Part shown: piece after piece, positions 8,405 to 15,911 of the stretch
How positions within the stretch are numbered: the stretch's first letter is position 1
Layout: the number at the start of each line of letters is the position of its first letter
DNA from: Candidatus Omnitrophota bacterium
GTDB lineage: Bacteria; Omnitrophota; Gorgyraeia; 2-01-FULL-45-10
Assembly: GCA_041650805.1 (NCBI GenBank)
Contig: JBAZKM010000006.1
Span: forward strand, 62,001-126,000
DNA length: 64,000 nt
Direction of reading: 5' to 3'
The notes under the pieces: model-generated
The model's input: the letters and a program-made list of their open reading frames with translations, nothing else
Told to the model about the DNA's origin: nothing
The model's database searches: none
Position numbers and translations under genes: made by a program

Positions 8405-8502
8405 CCACAGATAGAAGTCGTCCCGATGTTGGAAGGGGTAAATCCCGGACGTTAAAAAAGAAAAACCTTCGAGTGGGTAAGTATGCCACCGAGGGTTTTT
8501 GT
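8405..8502 (+). ncRNA. structured leader or small RNA with terminator (element A)
   Basis: Transcription from the promoter at 8372-8399 would give about 100 nt. The 5' part has a stem of CGTCC (8419-8423) with GGACG (8447-8451) enclosing a G-rich loop (GTTGGAAGGGG). A linker TTAAAAAAG follows, and then an intrinsic terminator at 8462-8502 with AAAACC/GGTTTT arms and a T-rich end. A second unit with the same order of parts but different stem bases lies at 8606-8689, and a third precedes the Ehr operon at 37.36 kb. The unit has no coding potential that I can see. It may be a free-standing small RNA or an attenuator; the ligand or partner is unknown. Confidence 0.55.
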
Positions 8503-8599
8503 GTTTTATAAGACATATACGGCTTGTAGTTTAAGCCGATAACATAATTTCACAAGTTTTTGCACCTGGCGGATTGTTTCAATGGACAGTTTCATTTGT

Positions 8600-8689
8600 A
8601 GTAGCAGTCCTGTGTTTCAAGGGGGAACCTGGACTTTAAAAAAGTAAAACCTTCGCTAGCCATAATTTTGTGGCTGGCGGAGGTTTTTC
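8600..8689 (+). promoter_or_regulatory. attenuator-like leader before the seven-gene operon (element B)
   Basis: AGTCC (8606-8610) pairs with GGACT (8631-8635) around GTTTCAAGGGGG. The linker TTTAAAAAAG and a terminator at 8646-8689 (AACCTTCGCTAGCCA with TGGCTGGCGGAGGTT, then a T-run) follow. Compared with element A, the closing stem changes on both sides, CG to AU at the first pair, which is a compensatory change. The terminator ends about 15 bases before the ribosome-binding site of the gene at 8708, so read-through must be regulated or partial for the operon to be expressed. I see no convincing promoter directly before this copy. The stretch from 8503 to 8600 contains only a short GGCTT/AAGCC hairpin. 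Confidence 0.55.
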
Positions 8690-8707
8690 TATTTTGAGGA
8701 GGGCGAT

Positions 8708-9166
8708 ATGGGAAGAATAGCAGGCATAACATTAGTTATGGTATTAGCTTGTTCATTAGCTTTTGCCGAAGAAAAGTATTTGGGAAGATTAAGTACAAAC
8801 AAGATTGCCTCAGATTCTACAAGTAATCCTGTTGGTCAATACGGCAGCACTGTATCGCCAACTAGTATAAATAATCCTGTAGGCCAATTTGGAAGCTCTG
8901 TAAGCCCGAATAGCGCCCGTAATTCGCTTGCTACAGATACACCTAAGCTATATAGTCAGGATGGGCACTATTTAGGTAAGGTGAGCAGTAATACGCTAGA
9001 TCCAGACTCGATAAGTAATCCTGTGGGAAGATATGGCAGTTCCGTATCTCCCGATAGCGTACATAATCCAGTAGGTCGTTATGGAAGCAGCGTCAGTTCT
9101 GAAAGCGCTAATAACCCATTAGCTACTAACGCACCGAAGATAATCTATGGAGGAAATGATGAGTAA
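8708..9166 (+). CDS. secreted protein with NPVGRYGSSVSPDS repeats
   Basis: The 152-residue product starts with a signal peptide (residues 1-20, LVMVLACSLAFA then a cleavage site) and is otherwise made of repeats. Four copies of a roughly 14-residue unit, of the form NPVGxYGSxVSPxS, are arranged in two pairs, each introduced by a YLGKLSSN-like segment. The protein has no cysteines in its mature part and no membrane anchor. I recall similar YGSPYSPxS repeats in short exported proteins of unknown role in several phyla. It is the first gene after leader element B and its stop overlaps the start of the next gene, so it opens the operon that ends with nucleases. Confidence 0.65.
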   Translation: MGRIAGITLVMVLACSLAFAEEKYLGRLSTNKIASDSTSNPVGQYGSTVSPTSINNPVGQFGSSVSPNSARNSLATDTPKLYSQDGHYLGKVSSNTLDPDSISNPVGRYGSSVSPDSVHNPVGRYGSSVSSESANNPLATNAPKIIYGGNDE

Positions 9167-10136
9167 AAGTAAAGACGTGTATATGAAGATAATGGCGTTG
9201 GTTGTATTGGGGGTCATGGTTGCAGTTCCGATGTATGCTCAAAACGCTGCAATCGATCAGGAGTTAGACGCGATTTATCAAAAAGCGTCGCATGCAATTG
9301 CCGAAAACAACATTGAGAAATCAGATTTTTATCTTGCTCGATATATGGGCCTCGCATTTACCAATGAAGATTCAAAGCATGGCTATAACGATCTAATTCC
9401 GCTATTTAAGCAGAGGAAAGATTTGGCCGGGTCAACCGCATTCATATCAGGTCAGTATACCGATGAATTCTTAGACTTCTATTTTCGCGCGCCGGGTTTA
9501 ATGTGGAGCATTCCAGATGAAGGAGTCGATGAGAACACTCTTGAGTTTGAGGTAAACGCTAGTTCTGATGGCAAATATTTCGCATCGCTTGTTATTTCAC
9601 CACGCCTTGAGACTTGGTCGGTAATAAAAAAAGATATCATGATTTCCGTAGTGCCTCTGGGCTCTAGTGTAAAACAGCCACGCATTGTTTCAGGCATTCT
9701 GAAGGACAATAAACCCTTAAGGCGGTTTCCGATAGTTGACCTTAATACTGATGATCACTTTTTGCATTATGTATGGCCTATTGAATTTTATGATTTGGAT
9801 GGTGATGGTATCCCCGAAATATGGCTACGATATAATCTCGCATGGGCGGATGGTTTTTCTCAGCGCCTTGATATTTATAAGATCATAAACGATAGCAAGC
9901 TAGTGTTATTGAAACGATTTGAGGGGGAAGCTGAAGGTATTGCGCGAAGACTGCCTGATAATAAAGTTGAAGTCGGATATGGGTTTTCTGATAAACCTGG
10001 CGGGCATTTGTACTTTGACCAATACCATTTTGATATATTTGAATATAAAAATGGAGATTTTGTGAAGGCCTCCGAAAGGAACGAGCCCCACATACTGAGA
10101 AGCGATAGCTGGCATAAATATTATGGCTTTGATTAA
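9159..10136 (+). CDS. exported hypothetical protein with DLDGDGIPE motif
   Basis: ATG codons lie at 9147, 9156 and 9159; GGAGGA at 9149-9154 favours 9159 (or 9156), inside the end of the previous gene. The product of about 325 residues has a signal peptide ending near MYAQ. A helical N-terminal region (ASHAIAENNIEKSDFYLARYMGLAF) is followed by a beta-rich region. FYDLDGDGIPEIWLRY near residue 215 is the calcium-loop type seen in FG-GAP/VCBS-like exported proteins. It lies between other exported proteins in a tight run of genes. Function is unknown; calcium binding is inferred from the aspartate-rich loop. Confidence 0.55.
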   Translation: MSKSKDVYMKIMALVVLGVMVAVPMYAQNAAIDQELDAIYQKASHAIAENNIEKSDFYLARYMGLAFTNEDSKHGYNDLIPLFKQRKDLAGSTAFISGQYTDEFLDFYFRAPGLMWSIPDEGVDENTLEFEVNASSDGKYFASLVISPRLETWSVIKKDIMISVVPLGSSVKQPRIVSGILKDNKPLRRFPIVDLNTDDHFLHYVWPIEFYDLDGDGIPEIWLRYNLAWADGFSQRLDIYKIINDSKLVLLKRFEGEAEGIARRLPDNKVEVGYGFSDKPGGHLYFDQYHFDIFEYKNGDFVKASERNEPHILRSDSWHKYYGFD

Positions 10137-10155
10137 ACGGAGGAAAGGAAACAAT

Positions 10156-11175
10156 ATGCGTAATGTATTATTGATTTTAATAATTGTAAGCTGTATCGCG
10201 TCAAACTCATTTGCTAGTGGCATGAGTAGTATGGAGAAAGGGATCATTAGGCTTGAATATATAGGTAGGCAAGTTCAAGCAATAGAGAATGAACTGCGCT
10301 TATACTACATGGCTAAAATTGAGGACCGCCCTGACGTTGAGCCTGTTGATGATGTTAACCAATTAATTAAATTAAAGCAGGAACTAAGTGCGCTGGATTT
10401 GCCTCAAGAAATCGCCGATTTAAAACCAGACCTATTAGGGGTTATTGATAAGTTAATAGATAATTGTAATGGCATTCTAAAGAAGGATGAGAAAGCGCGA
10501 GACAAAGAATTTGATGATTTTTGGAAGGAGGTAGGCGCTTTTAATGACAAGCTGAAGTCGAAAATTGATAAGTACCTATCTATCCCGGAGCTCGGCATAG
10601 ATTTTAGTTTGGCAAATGAAGAAACGCGGCTTTTTACTGATAGCAAAGACCAGACTGCATTTAAGCAGGCACTATCATATATTGACAAGAAAAAATATCA
10701 AGATGCTGTTAAGATCTTGGAGCCTCTTTTAAGCAAATATAAAAACAAGCCTGCCGAAGGCAGTATCATTGTTAGAATTGCTGATTGTTATATTGTTAAG
10801 GATAGCCCTTTGAGCCAGCGTGGAGGCAATGAAGAATATCTAATAGGCCTTCTGATCGATTTTATCAATCGAAAACAATATACTCCACAGATTCAACGCA
10901 TTTATCTACAGTGGCGTACGCTAGAGCAATCTTATAACAACGGTGCTTCGAACTGGTCGACTATGCCAAACGATCATTATAACGAAGTACTATTGGGGGT
11001 GGCTGAGGCTATCGAGAGACATATAGACCAGCACCCAGATGATTATTGGGCAAAATATCAGCTATTATTGCTTATGGATACCCCAATAATCGAAAGGTGG
11101 GGTAGGGGTTATCAATATGGTAATACAATGGCCCTAGACTATGCATTCTTAAATGGAATGCTTAACAAGGAGTGA
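10156..11175 (+). CDS. exported protein with TPR-like helical repeats
   Basis: The start at 10156 follows GGAGGAAAGG; an in-frame ATG at 10123 would extend into the previous gene. The 339-residue product has a signal peptide (LLILIIVSCIASNSFAS). A long helical region contains charged heptads at residues 30-140, and a TPR-like unit follows near residues 165-220 (ALSYIDKKKYQDAVKILEPLL, VRIADCYIVKD). The C-terminal part (ERHIDQHPDDYWAKYQLLLLMD) is also helical. Such proteins often scaffold envelope complexes. It is 19 bp from the gene before and 7 bp from the gene after, so it is co-transcribed with both. Confidence 0.5.
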   Translation: MRNVLLILIIVSCIASNSFASGMSSMEKGIIRLEYIGRQVQAIENELRLYYMAKIEDRPDVEPVDDVNQLIKLKQELSALDLPQEIADLKPDLLGVIDKLIDNCNGILKKDEKARDKEFDDFWKEVGAFNDKLKSKIDKYLSIPELGIDFSLANEETRLFTDSKDQTAFKQALSYIDKKKYQDAVKILEPLLSKYKNKPAEGSIIVRIADCYIVKDSPLSQRGGNEEYLIGLLIDFINRKQYTPQIQRIYLQWRTLEQSYNNGASNWSTMPNDHYNEVLLGVAEAIERHIDQHPDDYWAKYQLLLLMDTPIIERWGRGYQYGNTMALDYAFLNGMLNKE

Positions 11176-11182
11176 GTGAACA

Positions 11183-11950
11183 ATGCCTATATTAAGAAAG
11201 ATGTGCGCTGCTATGGCTTTAGCGAGTCTGTTGATTTGTGCAGAGGTTTATGCAGCGTCTGTTAGTGTTAAAGACGGCAACATTTTTTATATTAATAATG
11301 GAAAGAGCATGCAAATCACATCAAGTAATCATGATAATAACCCTATGCTACATCCAGATGGCAGGTGGATATACTTCATTCGTGGCTCTGAAGGTAAATG
11401 GGTTGGGGAAAAGTTCTATCCACGCGAAGGGGCAGTAGTTAAAGATGGGTTACTTCATGATGAGCTCTGGCGCGTTAAAACTGATGGTACCGGCGCAATT
11501 ATGTTGTTTCGCTCAGAGCACGCAGCTATTGACGGTCCGGATCCAGACTACTCTGTTGCGCATATAAATAGTATGCAGCTTTCACCAGATGGCGATAAGG
11601 TATATTTCGAAGCCTCTGAGTGGGTGACATCAGATGCTTTATATGTAATGAACGCAGACGGTTCAAATGCAAAGATGTTAGGCCCTGGTAATGATACAAA
11701 GATAATTTTATCAGCTAGAACATTCGATGATCGAGAGAGTGACTATAAGGGGTACATTATCACAAATCAACACAGATATTTCCTATACGGTGGTTCTTAT
11801 GATTGGTATTATTTGTTCACGCCTGACCTAAAAAAAGAAATAGCGCCTTTGGGAGATGATTTTGATTATTTTACAGAAATGGGTGATATAATATATACAG
11901 ATCATAGTGAAAAGACCATTCAAAGAAGCGAAAAGATAAAGGGCTTATGA
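11183..11950 (+). CDS. exported TolB-like beta-propeller (PD40-type) protein
   Basis: The 255-residue product has a signal peptide ending near AEVYAAS. It then has repeated blades of the type DNNPMLHPDGRWIYFIRG, INSMQLSPDGDKVYFEASEW and DALYVMNADGSNAKML, which are characteristic of WD40-like TolB/PD40 propellers. Only three or four blades are present, fewer than a full propeller, so it may oligomerise or be shortened. It follows the TPR-like gene by 7 bp and overlaps the GIY-YIG gene by 4 bp. The stop/start overlap means that an exported propeller and an intracellular nuclease-like protein are made from one message. Confidence 0.55.
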   Translation: MPILRKMCAAMALASLLICAEVYAASVSVKDGNIFYINNGKSMQITSSNHDNNPMLHPDGRWIYFIRGSEGKWVGEKFYPREGAVVKDGLLHDELWRVKTDGTGAIMLFRSEHAAIDGPDPDYSVAHINSMQLSPDGDKVYFEASEWVTSDALYVMNADGSNAKMLGPGNDTKIILSARTFDDRESDYKGYIITNQHRYFLYGGSYDWYYLFTPDLKKEIAPLGDDFDYFTEMGDIIYTDHSEKTIQRSEKIKGL

Positions 11951-12420
11951 AAGAATATTGTCACTATCGGATGATTCTTTTAAATAGAAAAATATCATTC
12001 CTAGAATACAAAACCAAGGGCGAGGCATTTGCTAAAACCGAAACATTTCTACGGCCAGTTACATCCAAAAGCTTACCCAAGATTTATATTATAAAAAATC
12101 GCGGTGAAATCATATATATAGGGATTGCGTCACAAAGCATTGCAAACCGGCTGCGTTATGGGTTTAGTGCTAAGGGGAGAGGTGGATACCACGGATATCG
12201 ATGGAGGGATTTAGTCGATAAAATTGATCTTCTGGTGTGGTGTTTTCCAGGCCAATCTATGCATTATGTAGAATCGATTGAAGCAGAAATAGTTTTTGCA
12301 TTGCGTCGCGATACTGGTAAATGGCCAGCATTTCAGACAGAGATCCATTTTCATAATGTGACAGATGAAGAAAAGAAGCTGGCTTCTTCAATTTATAGTG
12401 AAGCGTCCAAAACTGCGTAG
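11947..12420 (+). CDS. GIY-YIG domain protein, nuclease-like
   Basis: Residues 44-130 match the GIY-YIG fold: LPKIYIIKN as the first strand, IIYIGIAS (residues 55-62) as the second, arginines in ANRLRYG at about 68-70, and a glutamate in ESIEAEIVF near 109-113 as the metal ligand. The ending GKWPAFQTEIHF resembles small phage and bacterial GIY-YIG proteins of about 150 residues. No DNA-binding zinc finger is attached. It has no signal peptide, unlike the four genes before it. It overlaps the propeller gene by 4 bp and precedes a PD-(D/E)XK protein by 8 bp. DNA cleavage is inferred from the family. Confidence 0.7.
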   Translation: MKEYCHYRMILLNRKISFLEYKTKGEAFAKTETFLRPVTSKSLPKIYIIKNRGEIIYIGIASQSIANRLRYGFSAKGRGGYHGYRWRDLVDKIDLLVWCFPGQSMHYVESIEAEIVFALRRDTGKWPAFQTEIHFHNVTDEEKKLASSIYSEASKTA

Positions 12421-12428
12421 AAAATCTT

Positions 12429-13445
12429 ATGCTAACCGACAATATATTCAAGTTGCTAAAGAAAGTAAGCAAAGACGAAGATCAGCTTTCCGCGGCTTTT
12501 GGTTTTTTGCTTAAAGAGGATAGTGAGATTCTGCGTCATTTCTTAAGCAAATTAGGGATTCAGCTTAATAAACAGGAACTAAAAAGAGTTGATATCGAAA
12601 CGCTAGTTCCATATGTGTTTAAATCAAAAACTAGTATTATTGATCTCCAGTTAGAGATACCGGGCAAATATCTTATTTTTCTTGAGTCGAAAATAGTTCC
12701 AACCAAGACCGAGAGAATCATAGCTCAAATTAAGCCTTATAACGATATTCTCAGGCATAAAGAAGATGGGTACGAAGGCGGTACGCACTTAGTATATGTG
12801 GCGAAGGATTCGATAGATAAGCGGCAAATAGATAGCATACAAAGAAGCTTGTGTAGAAGCGCTAATGAATTTGAATTCTTTTCATGGGAAAATCTGTTAG
12901 CGCTAGTGGTGAGTTGTAAAAGAAAAAATAGGCGACTAATAGAATTATTTAGTGATTACATAGGAGACGCTATGCATAGTAAAAAAGTTATAAATGAGCA
13001 AAAAATCAAAAACATATCAGACGTTCTCGTCGTATTTACAAATCCCGCATTCTGGCAAATGACTCTCCAAAGAAATATAGTAGTGCAAAGCCGAAGTGGT
13101 CCTGATGCTCGCTACATAGCATTCCTTAGAACGCATTTACCTCGGGAAAGAAGCGGGATTACACATATAGCCGAAGTTGATTATACAGAATTAAGGCCAA
13201 GAAATGAGATGTTTGAAAAGGTAGACAAGGAAACAAGGTGTCAACTCGAGCAGCATATGAAAGCTCGAGATATCGATCTTGAAGGCCTACACAAAGCTTA
13301 TATCCTAAAGCCAGGCTCATTAAAAAAGCTGCATCATAAAATTGATCATTACGGATCGGGGCCAATGGTTAAGTTTAGCGCAAAGATGGGTGACTTACTA
13401 TGCGCGAAAACCACCAAAGATATCAAAAAAGGTAAAAAAGTATAA
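12429..13445 (+). CDS. PD-(D/E)XK nuclease superfamily protein
   Basis: In the 338-residue product, residues 68-104 read TSIIDLQLE...YLIFLESKI...QIKPYN. Asp72, Glu86-Ser-Lys88 and the Q-x3-Y pattern at 100-104 make a credible PD-(D/E)XK core. Typing as an endonuclease is by motif only. The N-terminal 60 residues are helical (DQLSAAFGFLLKEDSEILRHFL), as in several defence-associated members. The C-terminal half has no recognisable domain and ends in a lysine-rich tail. It lies 8 bp after the GIY-YIG gene and 6 bp before the deoxyribosyltransferase-like gene. A role in nucleic-acid damage or defence is inference from this company. Confidence 0.65.
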   Translation: MLTDNIFKLLKKVSKDEDQLSAAFGFLLKEDSEILRHFLSKLGIQLNKQELKRVDIETLVPYVFKSKTSIIDLQLEIPGKYLIFLESKIVPTKTERIIAQIKPYNDILRHKEDGYEGGTHLVYVAKDSIDKRQIDSIQRSLCRSANEFEFFSWENLLALVVSCKRKNRRLIELFSDYIGDAMHSKKVINEQKIKNISDVLVVFTNPAFWQMTLQRNIVVQSRSGPDARYIAFLRTHLPRERSGITHIAEVDYTELRPRNEMFEKVDKETRCQLEQHMKARDIDLEGLHKAYILKPGSLKKLHHKIDHYGSGPMVKFSAKMGDLLCAKTTKDIKKGKKV

Positions 13446-13451
13446 ATTCCT

Positions 13452-14531
13452 ATGTCGATGAATAAAATAGCATGTTTCATAGCTATGGCTTTCGACCATC
13501 CTGATACAGACAAAATCTACGATAGTATTTTGTTACCCATGTTAAAAAGCAAGAATATTGCTGCTCGAAGGATTGATCGCATACAGCATAATGATGATAT
13601 TACTACTCGAATTATAGAAGAAATTAATTCTGCAGACTTTTGTATTGCAGACTTAACATTCGCGCGACCAAGCGTGTATTATGAGGCTGGGTATGCAGAG
13701 AGAGGCATACCCGTTATCTATATTATGCGAAAAGATCATTTTAAGCATAAGCCGGAGGATGAGCACGGTAATTTTAGAGCGCATTTTGACGTACAGGTAA
13801 AGAATATTATACCGTGGGTTAGTTACAATGACGCTGTCTTTAAAAAGAAGCTCAGGAAAAGAATAGAATACATAATGAGGCCCATTGAGAAGATGCGGAA
13901 AGAAATAGCAGTTCTAGATAACGAAAAACTTCATTTTGCTTCTTTATCGTTATTCGAAAAAGTTCAATATTGTAAGACAGAATTAGAAAGTTATTTTAGG
14001 AAATATAAATTTCATAAGTTTCCTAGAGAAAGGGAAGGGGATAGGCATAGTACTAGAGAAGAGAAAAGAGATGCGCAGTATTTAGTCAAAGGGCAAACTG
14101 GTTTTTATTCCGATAATCTGGTTTTTTGGAAACCATCCAAAAGTATTCTTCGCAATATTGGGTCTCACTATACCTACTGGTTTGGTGTAGGGAGTATTTA
14201 TAAAACAATCCTAGAGAAATGCAGGAAGAATATCACTGGTCTCATATATTTTAGTGTAATAGTTTCTCCTAACAAGGTTTTAGCTAGTAGTATCGCAGAA
14301 GCCCTGAGTGGATATAGAAATGCAGCCTATAAAGATCTAAAGTACTTTTTTGTTGATGTTCGTAAAGAGCCGATCGAAATATCGAAAAATAAGACAGTCA
14401 AACTGAAAATAACCTCTCTATTCATTGTAATAGATAATGTTCAGTCCAAGCGAGATTTATCGCTAAAATATAACCAAATATTTGATTTTGTTGTTGATCA
14501 ATCCGATAGGCTATTATCGAGAAGGTATTAG
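13452..14531 (+). CDS. nucleoside deoxyribosyltransferase / TIR-like N-terminal domain protein
   Basis: Residues 5-120 show the pattern of nucleoside 2-deoxyribosyltransferase and TIR-like folds. CFIAMAF is the first strand, IYDSILLPML the helix after it, a conserved basic segment RRIDR follows, and FCIADLTFARPSVYYEAGYAERG is at 63-85 with Asp67 and Glu78 at the usual active-site positions. Proteins of this type are widespread in defence systems, where related domains cleave nucleotides or NAD. The C-terminal 230 residues have no recognised domain; they include a charged helical linker and a beta-rich region (GLIYFSVIVSPNKVL, LKITSLFIVIDN). No membrane segment is seen. It is the last gene of the seven-gene run. 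Confidence 0.6.
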   Translation: MSMNKIACFIAMAFDHPDTDKIYDSILLPMLKSKNIAARRIDRIQHNDDITTRIIEEINSADFCIADLTFARPSVYYEAGYAERGIPVIYIMRKDHFKHKPEDEHGNFRAHFDVQVKNIIPWVSYNDAVFKKKLRKRIEYIMRPIEKMRKEIAVLDNEKLHFASLSLFEKVQYCKTELESYFRKYKFHKFPREREGDRHSTREEKRDAQYLVKGQTGFYSDNLVFWKPSKSILRNIGSHYTYWFGVGSIYKTILEKCRKNITGLIYFSVIVSPNKVLASSIAEALSGYRNAAYKDLKYFFVDVRKEPIEISKNKTVKLKITSLFIVIDNVQSKRDLSLKYNQIFDFVVDQSDRLLSRRY

Positions 14532-15048
14532 TATGTTGAAATGTCCACCTATTTGAAGAGGACATTAGCTATCAATTTGTATCTAAAAGAGTTGCATCAT
14601 TCCTGGACAAAAAAGACAGGACAAATCGGACATTTTTCATAGGGACCATACTATGAGAATAGCGGAATTTCATTGATAACAAGGGTATTTCGGCTATAAT
14701 AGATACTTGAGGATTTACATAGGTCTGTCCCCAGGTGAGAAGGGGAGCGACCCCATCCGCCTTCGCATTCAAGGCGTAAAGTGACAGAATGCTTCGGCGG
14801 ATTTTATCCGCCATAGCCATCATGCTATAATATGCTGAAGGCGACGGCGGATGAGCCCGCCGAAGCATTCTGTTGCGCTCCGTTGAATGCGAAGGCGGGC
14901 CACTAAACTTCGTCGGATTGACTAATAATCTCGATCGACGCATCGAAGAACACGACAAAACCTCGAGCGCACATTAACTCATGCGAGTGGGACCCCAATT
15001 TTAAGAACCCGTTTAATTCAACCGGATAATTAAGAAGGGAGGGTTGTT
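14532..15048. other. 517-base intergenic region: repeat and island edge
   Basis: No gene is supported here. It contains a near-palindromic element at 14757-14898 and the motif AGGTCTGTCCCCAGG at about 14721. The word AAATGTCCACCTAT at about 14538 recurs with one mismatch near 16244. Base composition changes across it from AT-rich accessory genes to more balanced sequence. The minus-strand open frame over it is a by-product of the repeat. Confidence 0.5.
14757..14898. repeat. imperfect inverted repeat of about 55-base arms (MITE/REP-like)
   Basis: The left arm (14757-14812) and right arm (14846-14898) are near reverse complements. Both carry CGCCTTCGCATTCAA and CAGAATGCTTCGGCGG or its complement. 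The 33-base centre (CATAGCCATCATGCTATAATATG) is itself partly palindromic. No transposase is encoded. Such elements are usually mobilised in trans by REP-type or IS transposases. Confidence 0.7.
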
Positions 15049-15552
15049 ATGCAGGCAACGTTAGATAAGGTATATGGCTATATAATACAGTATGGCTTAA
15101 GCTTATTAGCGGCCATATTGATCTTTGTGATCGGTAAATGGGTCGCTAAAATTGTCGCCGGCCTTATCGAGAAAACGATGCAGAAATCAAAGGTGGAAAC
15201 TACCCTCGCCTCGTTTGCAAAAAATATGATTTACTATGCAATACTGATATTTGTGATAATTGCCGCTCTCGGCAAGCTCGGTATACAGACTAGTTCCTTT
15301 GTCGCAATTATCGGCGCGGCAGGCTTGGCTGTAGGTTTGGCGCTTCAGGGATCACTTGCGAATTTTGCGGCGGGAGTTATGATCATCATGTTTGAACCAT
15401 TTAAAGCGGGCGATGCTATAGAAGCAGGAGGGGCAAGTGGTACGGTCAAGGAGATTCAGATATTCAGCACGATCCTGACAGCCGAAGATAAGAAGATCAT
15501 CGTGCCGAATTCCAAAATTACCGGCGATAAGATAGTAGTACACAAAAAATAA
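15049..15552 (+). CDS. short MscS-type mechanosensitive channel
   Basis: The 167-residue product has two to three membrane helices. One is SLLAAILIFVIGKWVAKIV, and another is a pore-lining helix rich in glycine and alanine (GAAGLAVGLALQGSLANFAAGVMI). The beta domain follows (FKAGDAIEAGGASGTVKEIQIFSTILTAEDKKIIVPNSKI). This covers the core of MscS but stops where the alpha/beta vestibule domain should begin; E. coli MscS has 286 residues. The stop is followed directly by the next gene, so it is a naturally short form, not a frameshift. Role: release of solutes on hypo-osmotic shock. A good GGGAGGG ribosome-binding site precedes the ATG. Confidence 0.85.
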   Translation: MQATLDKVYGYIIQYGLSLLAAILIFVIGKWVAKIVAGLIEKTMQKSKVETTLASFAKNMIYYAILIFVIIAALGKLGIQTSSFVAIIGAAGLAVGLALQGSLANFAAGVMIIMFEPFKAGDAIEAGGASGTVKEIQIFSTILTAEDKKIIVPNSKITGDKIVVHKK

Positions 15553-15578
15553 AATTCGGTAACAGAAAGGAGGCAACC

Positions 15579-15902
15579 ATGATGAAAAGGATAGCCGTAT
15601 GGATCATAGCAGTTATGTTTTTTGCCGGCACGACGCCGATATTTGCTGCAGATGAAAGCAAAGGCGGCCCCGATCCCAACAAAGAAGCATATGAACACGC
15701 CAGTGAAAAAGCAAGATTTAAGAGAACTGAAGATTTGAAGGATAAAGATGCTATAAAAGCCGCAAAGAAAGCAGAGAAGGAAGCGGAAAGAGCCAAGAGG
15801 GAAGCCGAGAAGGCAAAAAGAAAGGCCGAGAAAGAAGCGAAGAAAAAACAAAAAGAGATGGAAAGAAAAGCTAAGAAGACGAAGAAAGAATTTGGTAAAT
15901 AA
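15579..15902 (+). CDS. exported lysine/glutamate-rich coiled-coil protein
   Basis: The 107-residue product has a signal peptide (IAVWIIAVMFFAGTTPIFA), then a short acidic linker (DESKGGPDPNKEAYEH). It ends in an almost uninterrupted run of charged heptads (AKKAEKEAERAKREAEKAKRKAEKE) finishing in KKEFGK. The strong helix propensity suggests a periplasmic rod or a peptidoglycan- or DNA-binding tail like TolA's central part, but no family is recognised. It follows the short MscS by 26 bp with an AAAGGAGG site, so the two are probably one transcript. A decayed copy of its C-terminal end seems to follow at 15912-16025. Confidence 0.5.
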   Translation: MMKRIAVWIIAVMFFAGTTPIFAADESKGGPDPNKEAYEHASEKARFKRTEDLKDKDAIKAAKKAEKEAERAKREAEKAKRKAEKEAKKKQKEMERKAKKTKKEFGK

Positions 15903-15911
15903 AATTTTCAT

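Noticed and set aside
8821..9121. Repetitive DNA that could look like a CRISPR or satellite array
   Set aside because: The repeats are in frame, vary at third codon positions and encode the NPVGRYGSS protein repeats; there are no constant spacers.
14572..14958. Open frame of 128 codons on the minus strand
   Set aside because: It lies across the inverted repeat, has no ribosome-binding site and no recognisable protein pattern; the repeat itself explains the open frame.
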